In this document: one piece after another, positions 8,294 through 16,475 of the stretch
Layout: each line of letters starts with the position of its first letter
How positions within the stretch are numbered: the first letter of the stretch is position 1
Source: Gordonia amarae NBRC 15530
GTDB taxonomy: Bacteria; Actinomycetota; Actinomycetes; Mycobacteriales; Mycobacteriaceae
DNA length: 41,852 nt
Assembly: GCF_000241345.1 (NCBI RefSeq)
Contig: NZ_BAED01000007.1
Location: 1-41,852, forward strand
Reading direction: 5' to 3'
Position numbers and translations under genes: made by a program
The notes under the pieces: model-generated
Told to the model about the DNA's origin: nothing
Database searches by the model: none
The model's input: the letters and a program-made list of their open reading frames with translations, nothing else

Positions 8294-8764
8294 ATGCTTA
8301 CCTCATTTCTCGACGACAAGGCACCCTGGGCGATCGGGATTTTCCGGATCGTCGTCGGCCTGCTGTTCTTCCTGCACGGCACCACGAGCTTCTTCAACTG
8401 GCCGGGCGAACCCTACGGCGGCAACCCCGAATTCGGCGCCTGGCCGGGCTGGTGGTCGGCGCTCATCCAGCTTGTCGCGGGCCTCCTGGTGATGCTGGGT
8501 GTGGGCACCCGGTCCGCGGCGTTCATCGGCTCCGGCTCGATGGCCGTCGCCTACTTCTGGAAGCACCAGCCCGACGGGCTGTTCCCGATCGAGAATGACG
8601 GCGACTCGGCCGCGCTGTTCTGCTGGGCCCTGGTCATCCTCGTGTTCACCGGTCCCGGCAAGCCGGCTCTCGACTCTTTGCTTACCCAGTTCACGCCGTC
8701 GGTCAGGGCGGGCGCCTCGGAAACCGCGGAGAACACCGACAAGGAGGCCGCGGAAGTCGGTTGA
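8294..8764 (+). CDS. DoxX family membrane protein
   Basis: This 156-residue protein has four hydrophobic helices: around GIFRIVVGLLFFLHG, ALIQLVAGLLVMLGVG, FIGSGSMAVAYFW and ALFCWALVILVFTG. The DoxX-type FRIVVGLLFFLHG opening and a mid-protein GWWSALIQLVAGL helix are characteristic. The C-terminus is a polar tail. Members of the family are small integral membrane proteins, some linked to redox or thiol stress, but the reaction of this one is unknown. The ATG at 8294 aligns with the expected N-terminus. The frame continues upstream to 8240, but that would cut into the palindrome. The ribosome site (TAAGG) is weak. Confidence 0.85.
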   Translation: MLTSFLDDKAPWAIGIFRIVVGLLFFLHGTTSFFNWPGEPYGGNPEFGAWPGWWSALIQLVAGLLVMLGVGTRSAAFIGSGSMAVAYFWKHQPDGLFPIENDGDSAALFCWALVILVFTGPGKPALDSLLTQFTPSVRAGASETAENTDKEAAEVG

Positions 8765-8785
8765 GCCACCGCACGCCTGCCCACT

Positions 8786-8932
8786 GCTGGTTGAGGCGTG
8801 ACGAGCCGCCAGGCGAGGAGCCTCGAAACCCGGTAAGCGAACATTGTCGGCTCACCGGGCTTCGAGGCTCGTCGCTTGCGCTCCTCTCACCTCAACCAGC
8901 GGGGGACCTCAACCAGCGGGGGCACCTCAACC
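8786..8932. repeat. palindromic intergenic repeat, copy 1, with tandem right-end duplication
   Basis: The left arm GCTGGTTGAGG...GAGCCTCGAA...CCCGGT is mirrored by ACCGGGC...TTCGAGGCTC...CCTCAACCAGC, ending near 8900. The right end is duplicated: ACCTCAACCAGCGGGGG occurs at 8889-8905 and 8906-8922, then a third partial copy at 8924-8932. It shares arms with the element at 18617-18759. It may act as a transcription terminator after the DoxX gene. Confidence 0.75.
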
Positions 8933-8991
8933 TCTGGGCCAGGGTATTGAGACCCGCGCGTGGCCGGGGCGCGCGGCGTAACGTCCCGTGA

Positions 8992-10797
8992 GTGAGTGAC
9001 GGTAACGGGGCCCGCCCGGTATTCGGCCAGCTGGGCCGGTGGGGACGCGGCTCGGCCGGCCGGGGTCTGCTCGGGGTCGCCGCGCCGCCGTGGCTGGCCG
9101 GGTACCGGGTGCGGTGGCTCGGGCGGGACGTGCTCGCCGGCGTCACGCTCGCGGCCATCGCGATCCCCGAATGCCTCGGCTACGGAGCCATCGCGCAGGT
9201 GCCGGTGGTGGCGGGCCTGTACACGATCATCTTGCCCACCATCGTGTTCGCGCTCATCGGATCGTCGCGGTTGATGGTGGTGGGCGCCGACTCGGCCACC
9301 GCGGCGCTGCTGTCGTCGGGTATCGCCGGGCTCGGCGTGGCCGGGCTGCGCGCCGGTTCGGACGAGTGGCTGCAATGGGCGTGCCTCATCGCCTTGGTGA
9401 CCGGGGCGATGTTGTTCGCGGCGTGGATACTTCGCCTCGGCTTTCTCGGTGACTTCCTGTCGACGGCGGTGCTCACCGGATTCCTCACCGGAACCGCGAT
9501 CACCGTGATGACCGGGCAGCTGCCGACGATGCTCGGGATCTCCGACGGCCGCGACGATCAGATCTGGAACCGGTGGTGGGAGATCGCCCGCGGGATCGAC
9601 GACATCGACTGGTGGAATGCGCTTTTCGCGGCGATCGCGCTGCTCGTCCTGGTTGTCGGAAAACGGTTCGCGCCCCGGCTGCCGATACCGTTCGTCCTCG
9701 TGGTGGCGGCAATCGCGGCGGTGTGGATCTTCGGCTGGGGTGACGACGTGGAGGTGGTCGGCGACGTCAAGGCCGGTCTGCCGGAGCTGGGACTGCCGAC
9801 CGGGCTCGGATTCGCCGACATCGCCACCGCGGCGACCGTCGCGTTCGGTTGCACCATCGTGATTCTCGCGCAGAGCGCGGCGACCGCACGCGGATTCGCC
9901 CAGCGCAGAGGCGAATCGGCCGACGTCAACCGCGACATCCTGGGGCTGGCCGGGGCCAACGTGACGGCCGGGCTGAGCGGCACGTTCGTCGTCAACGGCA
10001 GCCCCACCAAGACGGAGGTCCTCGATGAGCAGAAGGCCCGCAGCCAGGTCGCCAATCTGACGATGGCGGTGGCGACGCTGCTGGTGGTGACCTTGCTCAG
10101 CGACGCACTCGGACAGCTGCCGCACGCGGTGCTCGGCGCGATCGTATTCGTGGTGGCCGCCAAGCTGATCGACGTCCGCGAATTCGTGCGGATCGGCCGG
10201 GTCCGCAAATCCGAGCTGGGGGTCGCCGTGTTCGCGGCGGTGGTGGTGATCGTCTTCGGCGTGCAGACCGGCATCGTCACGGCGATGGCGGTGTCGTTGC
10301 TGGCGCTGATCCGCAGGCAGTATCACCCCGAACGGTTTGTGATCGGGGTGAACGACCGTGGCACACGCAGCTTCCTGCCCGCGCGGCCCGGCCTGCAGTC
10401 GTTGTCCGGGCTGATTATCTTCCGCTACGACGCCGACCTGTTCTACGCCAACGCGAGCCGCTTCTCCGAGGACGTGCAGGGACTGCTGAGGTCGGCACCC
10501 ACCCCGGTGCGCTGGCTGGTCCTGGACTGCACAGCGATCGGCGACGTCGACTATTCGGCGTCGACGATGCTCGGCTCGCTCATCGACTACGTGCATTCGC
10601 ACGGCGCGCATTTCGTGCTCGCGGGCGTCGACCCGGAACTGCAATCGGCGCTACTCACCGAGGGGGTGCTGGCCGGACTCGACCCCGACCACGTGTTCGG
10701 CTCGGTCGGCGGCGCGGTACGCGCCTACCGGGCGGCATATCCGCACGCGGACAGCGCTTCACCGGATGACGGTGCGCCGCACGGGACAGTGGAGTGA
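8992..10797 (+). CDS. SulP family anion transporter with C-terminal STAS domain
   Basis: The 601-residue protein begins with the SulP signature (DVLAGVTLAAIAIPECLGYG and a following GLYTIILPTIVFALIGSSR segment). About ten to twelve hydrophobic segments run to residue 440, including NVTAGLSGTFVVNGSPTKTE. From about 460 comes a cytoplasmic STAS domain (LIIFRYDADLFYANASRF, then WLVLDCTAIGDVDYSAS) with the usual serine-containing loop. SulP proteins move sulfate, bicarbonate or dicarboxylates; the substrate cannot be read from sequence. The start is the GTG at 8992. The next gene, ligB, begins 8 bases after its stop, so they may share a transcript. Confidence 0.9.
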   Translation: MSDGNGARPVFGQLGRWGRGSAGRGLLGVAAPPWLAGYRVRWLGRDVLAGVTLAAIAIPECLGYGAIAQVPVVAGLYTIILPTIVFALIGSSRLMVVGADSATAALLSSGIAGLGVAGLRAGSDEWLQWACLIALVTGAMLFAAWILRLGFLGDFLSTAVLTGFLTGTAITVMTGQLPTMLGISDGRDDQIWNRWWEIARGIDDIDWWNALFAAIALLVLVVGKRFAPRLPIPFVLVVAAIAAVWIFGWGDDVEVVGDVKAGLPELGLPTGLGFADIATAATVAFGCTIVILAQSAATARGFAQRRGESADVNRDILGLAGANVTAGLSGTFVVNGSPTKTEVLDEQKARSQVANLTMAVATLLVVTLLSDALGQLPHAVLGAIVFVVAAKLIDVREFVRIGRVRKSELGVAVFAAVVVIVFGVQTGIVTAMAVSLLALIRRQYHPERFVIGVNDRGTRSFLPARPGLQSLSGLIIFRYDADLFYANASRFSEDVQGLLRSAPTPVRWLVLDCTAIGDVDYSASTMLGSLIDYVHSHGAHFVLAGVDPELQSALLTEGVLAGLDPDHVFGSVGGAVRAYRAAYPHADSASPDDGAPHGTVE

Positions 10798-10804
10798 GCG
10801 GGAG

Positions 10805-12316
10805 ATGAATCTCGTTCTCGTCGTGGACACCTCGGCCGCACTGGCCGCGACCCGGTCGCGCATCGCGAAGACCCGGCTGCTGGCCACGCTCCTCGAGAGC
10901 GCCGATCCGGCGGACGTTCCCGTCGTCGTCGCGTGGCTGTCCGGCGAGATTCCGCAGGGACGGCTCGGTGTGGGGTGGCGATCGCTCGCGGCTCTCGAAG
11001 CGCCCGGAGCAGCGTCCGACGACGAACCCCTGACCGTGGCGGGCGTCGACAGCATGTTCACGGCCCTGTCGGCGGCGACCGGGCCTGGATCGGCATCGGC
11101 GCGTCGCACCCTTCTGTGGGAACTTCGCAGTGGCGCAACAGAAACGGAATGGCGGTTTCTGGTGGCGCTGCTCACCGGGGAGCTGCGGCAGGGTGCGCTG
11201 GGCGGGGTGATGGCCGACGCCATCGCCGTGGCATTCGGGCAGCCGGCCGAGCTGGTGCGGCGGGTCCACATGCTCACCGGATCACTGCCCCGCACGGCAC
11301 AACTGGCGCTCGACGGTTCGGATGCGTTGCGGGCGACAGGTTTACAGGTGGGGCGGGCGATCGCGCCGATGCTGGCCGGGCCCGGATCGTCGCCGCAGCA
11401 GGTCGTGGACACACTCGGCCCCGACGTGGTGGTCGACCTCAAACTCGACGGCGCCCGTATCCAGGCGCACCGCGACCACGACCGGGTCACGCTGTTCACC
11501 AGATCTCTGCGCGATGTCACCGCGCAGCTCCCGGAGGTTGCCCGGGTGATCGCCGAACTGAACTGCAGTACAGCCATCTTCGACGGGGAGGTGCTGGCAC
11601 TGGATACCGGCGGCCGGCCGCTTCCGTTTCAGGACACGATGAGTGAACACGCCCGCGGTGACCTGCGACCGTTCCTGTTCGACTGCCTGCACCTGGACGG
11701 CACCGACCTCATCGACCGGCCGCTGCGTGAGCGGCTGGCCGCGCTGCGCGGCGTCGCGGGGCACCTGGCGATCCCGTCGATCACCCTGACGGCCGATACC
11801 TGCGACGCCGCGGCCGTGCAGGGGCAGCTCGACGCCGCGCTCGCCGCCGGTCACGAGGGCGTCGTCGCCAAGTCGCTCGACGCCCCATACGAGGCGGGCA
11901 GGCGCGGAAAGGCCTGGCAGAAGATCAAACCCGTGCACACCGTCGACCTCGTCGTGCTGGCCGCCGAATGGGGGTCGGGGCGGCGCACCGGCAAGCTGTC
12001 CAACCTGCATCTGGGTGCGGCGTCGCCGGACGGGGCCGCGCCGGTGATGGTGGGCAAGACCTTCAAAGGCCTCACCGACGAACTGCTCGCCTGGCAGACC
12101 GAGGAATTCCCGCGCCACGAAACCCACCACGACCGGCACACCGTGTACCTGCGTCCGGAACTGGTGGTCGAGATCGCCTTCGACGGAGTGCAACGCAGCA
12201 CGCGGTACCCGGGCGGGGTGGCGCTCCGGTTCGCCCGCGTCGTCCGGTACCGGCCCGACAAGACACCCGCCGACGCCGACACCATCGATACCCTGCGCGC
12301 CATGCTCCGCGGCTGA
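10805..12316 (+). CDS. ligB: ATP-dependent DNA ligase LigB
   Basis: This 503-residue enzyme seals nicks using ATP. The adenylation motif is KLDG with nucleophile Lys213 (VVDLKLDGARIQAH). Later nucleotidyltransferase motifs include IFDGEVLAL, FLFDCLHLDG, EGVVAKSLDAPY and GKAWQKIKP, with the OB-fold after about 400 (VYLRPELVVEIAFDGVQ). The N-terminal helical DNA-binding domain (VVAWLSGEIPQGRLGVGW) is that of mycobacterial LigB (Rv3062). The ATG at 10805 is preferred because GGAG lies 10 bases upstream and because of fit to that family; an in-frame ATG at 10766 would overlap the transporter gene. It is convergent with the oxidoreductase gene, with only 15 bases between stops. Confidence 0.93.
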   Translation: MNLVLVVDTSAALAATRSRIAKTRLLATLLESADPADVPVVVAWLSGEIPQGRLGVGWRSLAALEAPGAASDDEPLTVAGVDSMFTALSAATGPGSASARRTLLWELRSGATETEWRFLVALLTGELRQGALGGVMADAIAVAFGQPAELVRRVHMLTGSLPRTAQLALDGSDALRATGLQVGRAIAPMLAGPGSSPQQVVDTLGPDVVVDLKLDGARIQAHRDHDRVTLFTRSLRDVTAQLPEVARVIAELNCSTAIFDGEVLALDTGGRPLPFQDTMSEHARGDLRPFLFDCLHLDGTDLIDRPLRERLAALRGVAGHLAIPSITLTADTCDAAAVQGQLDAALAAGHEGVVAKSLDAPYEAGRRGKAWQKIKPVHTVDLVVLAAEWGSGRRTGKLSNLHLGAASPDGAAPVMVGKTFKGLTDELLAWQTEEFPRHETHHDRHTVYLRPELVVEIAFDGVQRSTRYPGGVALRFARVVRYRPDKTPADADTIDTLRAMLRG

Positions 12317-12331
12317 CGGACTGCGCACCGC

Positions 12332-13369
12332 TCAGGGGGCGAGGGAGACGGCAACTTTTCCGCGGACCTGCCCGGACAGCAGGTAGTCCATCGCCGACGC
12401 GGCGTCATCGAGGGAGAACGCCTTGTCGACGGCGGGCCGGATGCGGGCGTCGTCGACCATCGCGACGAGTTCGGTCATGTCCTGGCCGGTCTCCTTGCTC
12501 ACCAGACCCGTGAGACGTTGCCGCACAAACGGTGACACGAGGGTTGCGTAGAGCTGCCGCTGCACGCCGGCGGTCCAGCGGCCTCCTGTTTCGCTGCCGA
12601 CCACGACGAGGGTGCCGCGGGCGGTGAGCATCCGGCGTAGCCGCCGGACCGGTAGGTTGCCGGCGATGTCGATGATGGCGTCGAAACGTGTACCCGAGCG
12701 GTCGATGGGTCCGGCGGTGTAGTCGATGAACTCGGTGGCGCCGAGCGAGCGGACGAAGTCCTCCTTGGCGCCGGAGGCCACCGCCGTGACCCGCGCACCG
12801 GCCGCGGTGGCGATCTGAACCGCGTACGAGCCGACACCGCCGGAGGCACCGGTGATCAGCACCCGATCACCGTCGGCGATCCGTGCGGCGCGTACCGCCT
12901 GCAGCGCGGTCAGTCCCGAAATCGGCACGGCTGCAGCCTGTTCCGGAGTTGCCGACGCCGGCGCGTGCGCGAGCCGGGTGACCGGGACCGGGGCGAACTC
13001 GGCCAGCGAACCGTCGGCCGTGCCCACCACTTCGTCGCCGGCCGCGAACCCGGTGACACCCGCGCCAACCGAGACGACGGTCCCGGCGACATCACGGCCG
13101 GGGATGGGTGTCCTGGGTGTGCGCAGCCCGATCGCCGGCCGGGCGACGAGCGGTAGCCCGGTCATCAGATGCCAGGTGCCGCGGTCGACGGCCGCCGCCC
13201 GCACCCGGACCAGGACCTCGCCCGGACCGGGCGCGGGCCGGGGCAGTCGCGCTACCTCGAAGGTCTCGCTGCCGCCGTACCGGTGCTGCACGATCGCCGA
13301 CATCGTCGTGATGCCGGTCGCGTCCTTCTCGCCGGCGGTTTCCCTGTCGGCTGGTGTCGTGGTCATCAT
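12332..13369 (-). CDS. zinc-independent medium-chain NAD(P)H:quinone oxidoreductase-like protein
   Basis: This is a roughly 345-residue member of the MDR superfamily. Conserved features are APGPGEVLVRVRAAAVDRGT, PGRDVAGTVVSVGAG, the cofactor loop LITGASGGVGSYAVQIA and the end GKVAVSL. The zinc-binding cysteines of alcohol dehydrogenases are absent, so it is the quinone/enone-reductase type. The N-terminus is uncertain: GTG 13390, ATG 13378, 13369 or 13303 are in frame. 13369 is chosen for the GAGGG just upstream, though conservation starts only at MSAIVQH (13303). It is divergent from a TetR gene with twin palindromes between them, so it is almost certainly that repressor's target. The natural substrate is unknown. 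Confidence 0.87.
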   Translation of the reverse strand: MMTTTPADRETAGEKDATGITTMSAIVQHRYGGSETFEVARLPRPAPGPGEVLVRVRAAAVDRGTWHLMTGLPLVARPAIGLRTPRTPIPGRDVAGTVVSVGAGVTGFAAGDEVVGTADGSLAEFAPVPVTRLAHAPASATPEQAAAVPISGLTALQAVRAARIADGDRVLITGASGGVGSYAVQIATAAGARVTAVASGAKEDFVRSLGATEFIDYTAGPIDRSGTRFDAIIDIAGNLPVRRLRRMLTARGTLVVVGSETGGRWTAGVQRQLYATLVSPFVRQRLTGLVSKETGQDMTELVAMVDDARIRPAVDKAFSLDDAASAMDYLLSGQVRGKVAVSLAP

Positions 13370-13390
13370 CGCCCTCATCCGTCGAATCAC

Positions 13391-13436
13391 CCTTACGTTG
13401 TAAGGCCTGGCGTCAAACTACCCTTACCGCGTAAGG
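13391..13436. promoter_or_regulatory. twin TetR operators, CCTTAC-N3-GTAAGG
   Basis: Two perfect 15-base palindromes, CCTTACGTTGTAAGG (13391-13405) and CCTTACCGCGTAAGG (13422-13436), have centres 31 bases apart, about three helical turns. They lie between the divergent oxidoreductase and TetR genes and leave no room for another regulator. They probably overlap both promoters. Confidence 0.82.
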
Positions 13437-13477
13437 CCGTCAATCGGGGCGACGCGCGATCGTGGGAAGGTAGGTCC

Positions 13478-14158
13478 ATGTCCGGAACCCGCCGCACGAC
13501 GCGCACGACACCGCTGACCCGCGCCGACATCGTCGGCACGGCAATGGCACTGGCCGACAGCGAGGGGCTGGCTGCGGTCACCATGCGTGCCATCGCCCGC
13601 GGCCTCGACGTCGAGGCCATGTCCCTGTATCACCACGTCGCGAACAAGGACGCCATCCTCGACGCCCTCGTCGACGCGGTGTTCGCCGAGATGTACACCC
13701 CCCGCGTCGGCAAGCCGTGGGCCGAGGAACTGCGCTCCCGCTGCCGGTCCGGGCGTGAGGTACTGACGCGGCACCCGTGGGCCGTCGGGCTGATGGACTC
13801 GCGCAAGGGCGCCGGGCTGGACACGCTGCGGCATCACGATGCCGTGCTCGGCTGTCTGCGCGAGGCCGGTTTCACCCTCGAAGGGGCCGGCGCGGCGTTC
13901 GCCGTCCTCGACGCCTACCTGTACGGATTCCTGGTGCAGGAACTCGCGTTGCCGTTCAGCGACGAGGCGGGACCCGCCGACGTCGCGGGGGAGATCATCT
14001 CGACCATGCCCGCCGGGGACCTGCCGTACCTGCGCGAATACGCGACGGAGCGCGTCTGCGTGGCCGGCTACTCCTTCGGCGACGAGTTCGGTCCGGGGCT
14101 TGAGTTGATCATCGACGGCCTGGAACGCCGCCGGGCCGCGAGACAGAGCGGGCGCTAG
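13478..14158 (+). CDS. TetR family repressor with TetR_C_1-type C-terminal domain
   Basis: The 226-residue protein has an N-terminal helix-turn-helix (LADSEGLAAVTMRAIARGL, then AMSLYHHVANKDAILDALVD). The C-terminal domain (ELRSRCRSGREVLTRHPWAV, LDAYLYGFLVQELALPF) resembles that of tetracycline repressors. The ATG has GGAAGG seven bases upstream. It faces the oxidoreductase gene across two matching palindromes, so it likely represses that gene and itself until a ligand binds. The ligand is unknown, possibly a quinone or other electrophile. Its stop codon overlaps the stop of the convergent yccF gene. Confidence 0.9.
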   Translation: MSGTRRTTRTTPLTRADIVGTAMALADSEGLAAVTMRAIARGLDVEAMSLYHHVANKDAILDALVDAVFAEMYTPRVGKPWAEELRSRCRSGREVLTRHPWAVGLMDSRKGAGLDTLRHHDAVLGCLREAGFTLEGAGAAFAVLDAYLYGFLVQELALPFSDEAGPADVAGEIISTMPAGDLPYLREYATERVCVAGYSFGDEFGPGLELIIDGLERRRAARQSGR

Positions 14159-14586
14159 CGGAACTGCTGGGGGTTGCCGTACTGCTGGGGGTAGATGCCG
14201 GTGGCGGCGGGCGAGTCGCTGGGCACGATCTGGGCGCCGAGGGGGAGCAGCGACACCGGCACCATCTTGAACGACGCAATGCCCAGCGGGATGCCGATGA
14301 CGGTCAGGCAGAGCGCGATGCCGGTGGCGATGTGGCCGATCGCCAGCCAGATCCCGGCGATCAGCAGCCAGATGATGTTGCCGAGCAGCGACATCGCACC
14401 CGCGCCCGGGTCGCGCACCACGGTCCGGCCGAACGGCCACAACGCGTAGTTGGCCATGCGGAAACTCGCGATGCCGAACGGGATCGTGATGATGAAGATG
14501 AAGCAGAGGATGCCGGCCACGACGTAGCCGATGGCCATCCAGACTCCGGCCAGCAGCAGCCAGATCACGTTCAGCAGGGTCTTCAT
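14155..14586 (-). CDS. YccF domain inner-membrane protein
   Basis: This 143-residue protein has two YccF-type repeats, each a pair of hydrophobic helices: LLNVIWLLLAGVWMAIGYV with GIASFRMANYALWPFGR, and LLGNIIWLLIAGIWLAIGHI with GIPLGIASFKMVPVSLLPLG. The family's function is unknown; some members sit near ion channels or stress genes. The start at 14586 has GGGAGAGAGG upstream. The frame stays open to 14802 but that extension is arginine-rich and contains the parS-like site. Its stop (14155-14157) shares bases with the TetR stop. Confidence 0.87.
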   Translation of the reverse strand: MKTLLNVIWLLLAGVWMAIGYVVAGILCFIFIITIPFGIASFRMANYALWPFGRTVVRDPGAGAMSLLGNIIWLLIAGIWLAIGHIATGIALCLTVIGIPLGIASFKMVPVSLLPLGAQIVPSDSPAATGIYPQQYGNPQQFR

Positions 14587-14912
14587 CGATGCGCCTCTCT
14601 CCCGGACAGCCGTCCTCCATTGTGCCTGCCGTCGGCGGGTGGCAACGGGATCGGCCGGCCGCCGACCCTCGTCCCGGCACTCGATCGCGCGATGTTTCAC
14701 ATGAAACATTGGCGATGAGGCGCATCGTCGCCGGTGGGGACGGGTACCGTTGAGGGGACAATGTGCGACCCCCGGCGCCGATCCGGCGCCGGGTGTGATC
14801 ATGGCAATGGGAGTGTGGGCTACGGGACAAAGTCCCTATATCGCCCGGATTCCCGTTGCCTGCATCACAGTGTCACGGCACAATTGGACGTGATGGTGAA
14901 GATGGTGGATGG
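14587..14912. other. divergent intergenic region between yccF and the GAF regulator
   Basis: These 326 bases separate two divergent starts and should hold both promoters. The main recognisable element is the parS-like palindrome at 14693-14708. The stretch 14820-14890 is less GC-rich and may contain the regulator's promoter, but no convincing -35/-10 pair could be assigned. Confidence 0.5.
14693..14708. promoter_or_regulatory. parS-like ParB-binding site
   Basis: TGTTTCACATGAAACA differs by one base from the bacterial parS consensus TGTTTCACGTGAAACA. The flanking A and T extend it to an 18-base dyad (ATGTTTCA-CA-TGAAACAT). It sits in an intergenic region. parS sites recruit ParB for chromosome segregation and cluster near oriC. 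Confidence 0.65.
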
Positions 14913-16241
14913 ATGAGCGATCCCGCTGCGGTGTCCTCGCGCGTCCGGCGTGCGTATGAGGATTTTCTGTCCGGCGTGACGCCGTCATCCGATGCTGTCC
15001 GCACCGTGGTCCGGGACTCGTGGGCCCGATCGATGCACAACGGCGTCGACCCGGGCATCGCCAGCCCCGACGACCCGCGCGTCATGAGCCACCCCGAGTT
15101 CATCGAGTACCGCGCCGCGCACCCCATCACCGCCGTTCTTCCCCTCGTGCAGTCGCTCATGCTCGACGACATCGCCGACTCGGGCGTGCTCGTCGCCCTC
15201 ACCGATGAAGTGGGCCGGCTGCTGTGGGTCGAGGGCTCCTCGGAGGCCCGCGACAAGGCCGGCCGCATCAACTTCGTTGAGGGCTCGGTGTGGAGCGAGG
15301 ACGTCGTCGGCACCAACGCGCCCGGGCTGGCGCTGGCCGTCGACCGCGGGGTGCGGGTGATCGGGCCCGAACACTTCTCCGGGCCGGTGCAGAAGTGGAG
15401 CTGTGCCGCGGCACCCGTGCACGACCCCATCACCGGGCACGTCATCGGCGCCATCGACGTGACCGGCGGGCGTGAGGTGGAGGCGCCGTTCGCGCTCGCC
15501 GCCGTGCGCTCGGTCGTCGCGGCCGTCGAACGGGAACTCAAGTCGCGGGCCATCGACCTCGCCGCCATCCGCGACGGTGCCCGGGTCACCGGTCCCGTGC
15601 CGGCCGGCCCGCACGTCGTGGCGACCACCGCGGCCATGCCGCGGCGGGCCCGGCTCGAGGTGCTCGGCGACTGCGGCTACCGCTGGCACCGCGCCGGTGA
15701 CGCCGCGGGCGCTCGCAACCTGTCCAAACGGCATGCCGAGATCCTGGTGCTGCTGCAGTCCTTCCCCGACGGGCTCGGCACCGAACAGCTCGCGCTGATG
15801 CTCGCCGAGGACGGGCTCGACCCGGTCACCGTCCGCGCCGAGATCTCCCGCCTCCGCAAAGACCTCGGCAGCACAGTCGTGGGGTCCCGGCCGTACCGGC
15901 TCACCATCACCGTCGAATCGGACCTCGGGCAGATTCGCGGGATGATCGCCTCCGGCCACGACCTGGTGCCGGCCATCGAGCAGCTGGGTCGCGGTGGGCT
16001 GCTGGCCGAGTCGTCGGCACCCGGCATCGTCGACATCCTGGAAGAACTGCGCGAGGACCTGCGGTCACGGATCATCGACTCCGGTGACGTGGCCGCGTTG
16101 CGTAAATGGACCACCTCGGTGCATGGCCGGGATGACCTGGCCGCGTGGCGTCGGCTGGAACACCGCCTGCCCGCCGGTCATCCCGACCGGGCTATCGCCG
16201 CCGGCCGCATCCGGTTGCTGGACAAGCGGTTCGGTATCTGA
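14913..16241 (+). CDS. GAF-domain transcriptional regulator of the adjacent aldehyde dehydrogenase
   Basis: The 442-residue protein resembles the sensor half of AcoR/MimR-type activators. Residues 1-80 are an N-terminal helical region (VRDSWARSMHNGVDP). Residues 90-230 are a GAF domain (LVALTDEVGRLLWVEGS, WSEDVVGTNAPGLALAV, APVHDPITGHVIGAIDVTGG). The AAA+ sigma-54 ATPase of AcoR is absent. Instead, around 265-340 there is a winged-helix-like segment (LSKRHAEILVLLQSFPDGL, VRAEISRLRKDLGSTVVGSR). It probably controls the acetaldehyde-type dehydrogenase 234 bases downstream. The start is uncertain between ATG 14892 and 14913; GGTGGATGG precedes 14913. Confidence 0.85.
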   Translation: MSDPAAVSSRVRRAYEDFLSGVTPSSDAVRTVVRDSWARSMHNGVDPGIASPDDPRVMSHPEFIEYRAAHPITAVLPLVQSLMLDDIADSGVLVALTDEVGRLLWVEGSSEARDKAGRINFVEGSVWSEDVVGTNAPGLALAVDRGVRVIGPEHFSGPVQKWSCAAAPVHDPITGHVIGAIDVTGGREVEAPFALAAVRSVVAAVERELKSRAIDLAAIRDGARVTGPVPAGPHVVATTAAMPRRARLEVLGDCGYRWHRAGDAAGARNLSKRHAEILVLLQSFPDGLGTEQLALMLAEDGLDPVTVRAEISRLRKDLGSTVVGSRPYRLTITVESDLGQIRGMIASGHDLVPAIEQLGRGGLLAESSAPGIVDILEELREDLRSRIIDSGDVAALRKWTTSVHGRDDLAAWRRLEHRLPAGHPDRAIAAGRIRLLDKRFGI

Positions 16242-16273
16242 CTTTCGGGGTGCGTGCGTCAGGCACTCGTCTC

Positions 16274-16313
16274 GCCGGACCCAACGCGTCCCGAGCGTCT
16301 CGAAGGGTCCGGT
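16274..16313 (+). terminator. hairpin between the GAF regulator and exaC-type gene
   Basis: CCGGACCC (16275-16282) pairs with GGGTCCGG (16305-16312), extended by one G-T pair, and lies 33 bases past the stop. Outer GTCAGG/CCTGAC arms can add a further stem. The loop contains the 17-base sequence also found at 4451-4467. Confidence 0.5.
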
Positions 16314-16342
16314 GACGTGCGCTCCTGACCGAACACCTGCAA

Positions 16343-16383
16343 AAACAGTGTTTACGTGCAGTTTTCCTGATGCTGCAACGTTG
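16343..16383. promoter_or_regulatory. candidate regulator binding region upstream of exaC-type ALDH
   Basis: It contains a perfect 11-base palindrome AAACAGTGTTT (16343-16353) and an 8-base palindrome CAACGTTG (16376-16383), within an unusually A/T-rich stretch 90-135 bases before the ALDH start. GTTGC/GCAAC-like words recur (TGCTGCAACG, GTTGGCAAC). This is a plausible site for the adjacent GAF regulator. Confidence 0.4.
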
Positions 16384-16475
16384 GCAACTTTTGTGCATGG
16401 TGACTGCAACCACCCGGGGTCTAACGTGTGCAACAGATCACATCCATGTCCGCACCACACTGTTGAGGAGAAGCG

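Noticed and set aside
8887..10644. Minus-strand frame of 585 codons opposite the SulP gene
   Set aside because: Arg/His/Gln-rich antisense product with no domain; the sense strand has clear SulP and STAS motifs.
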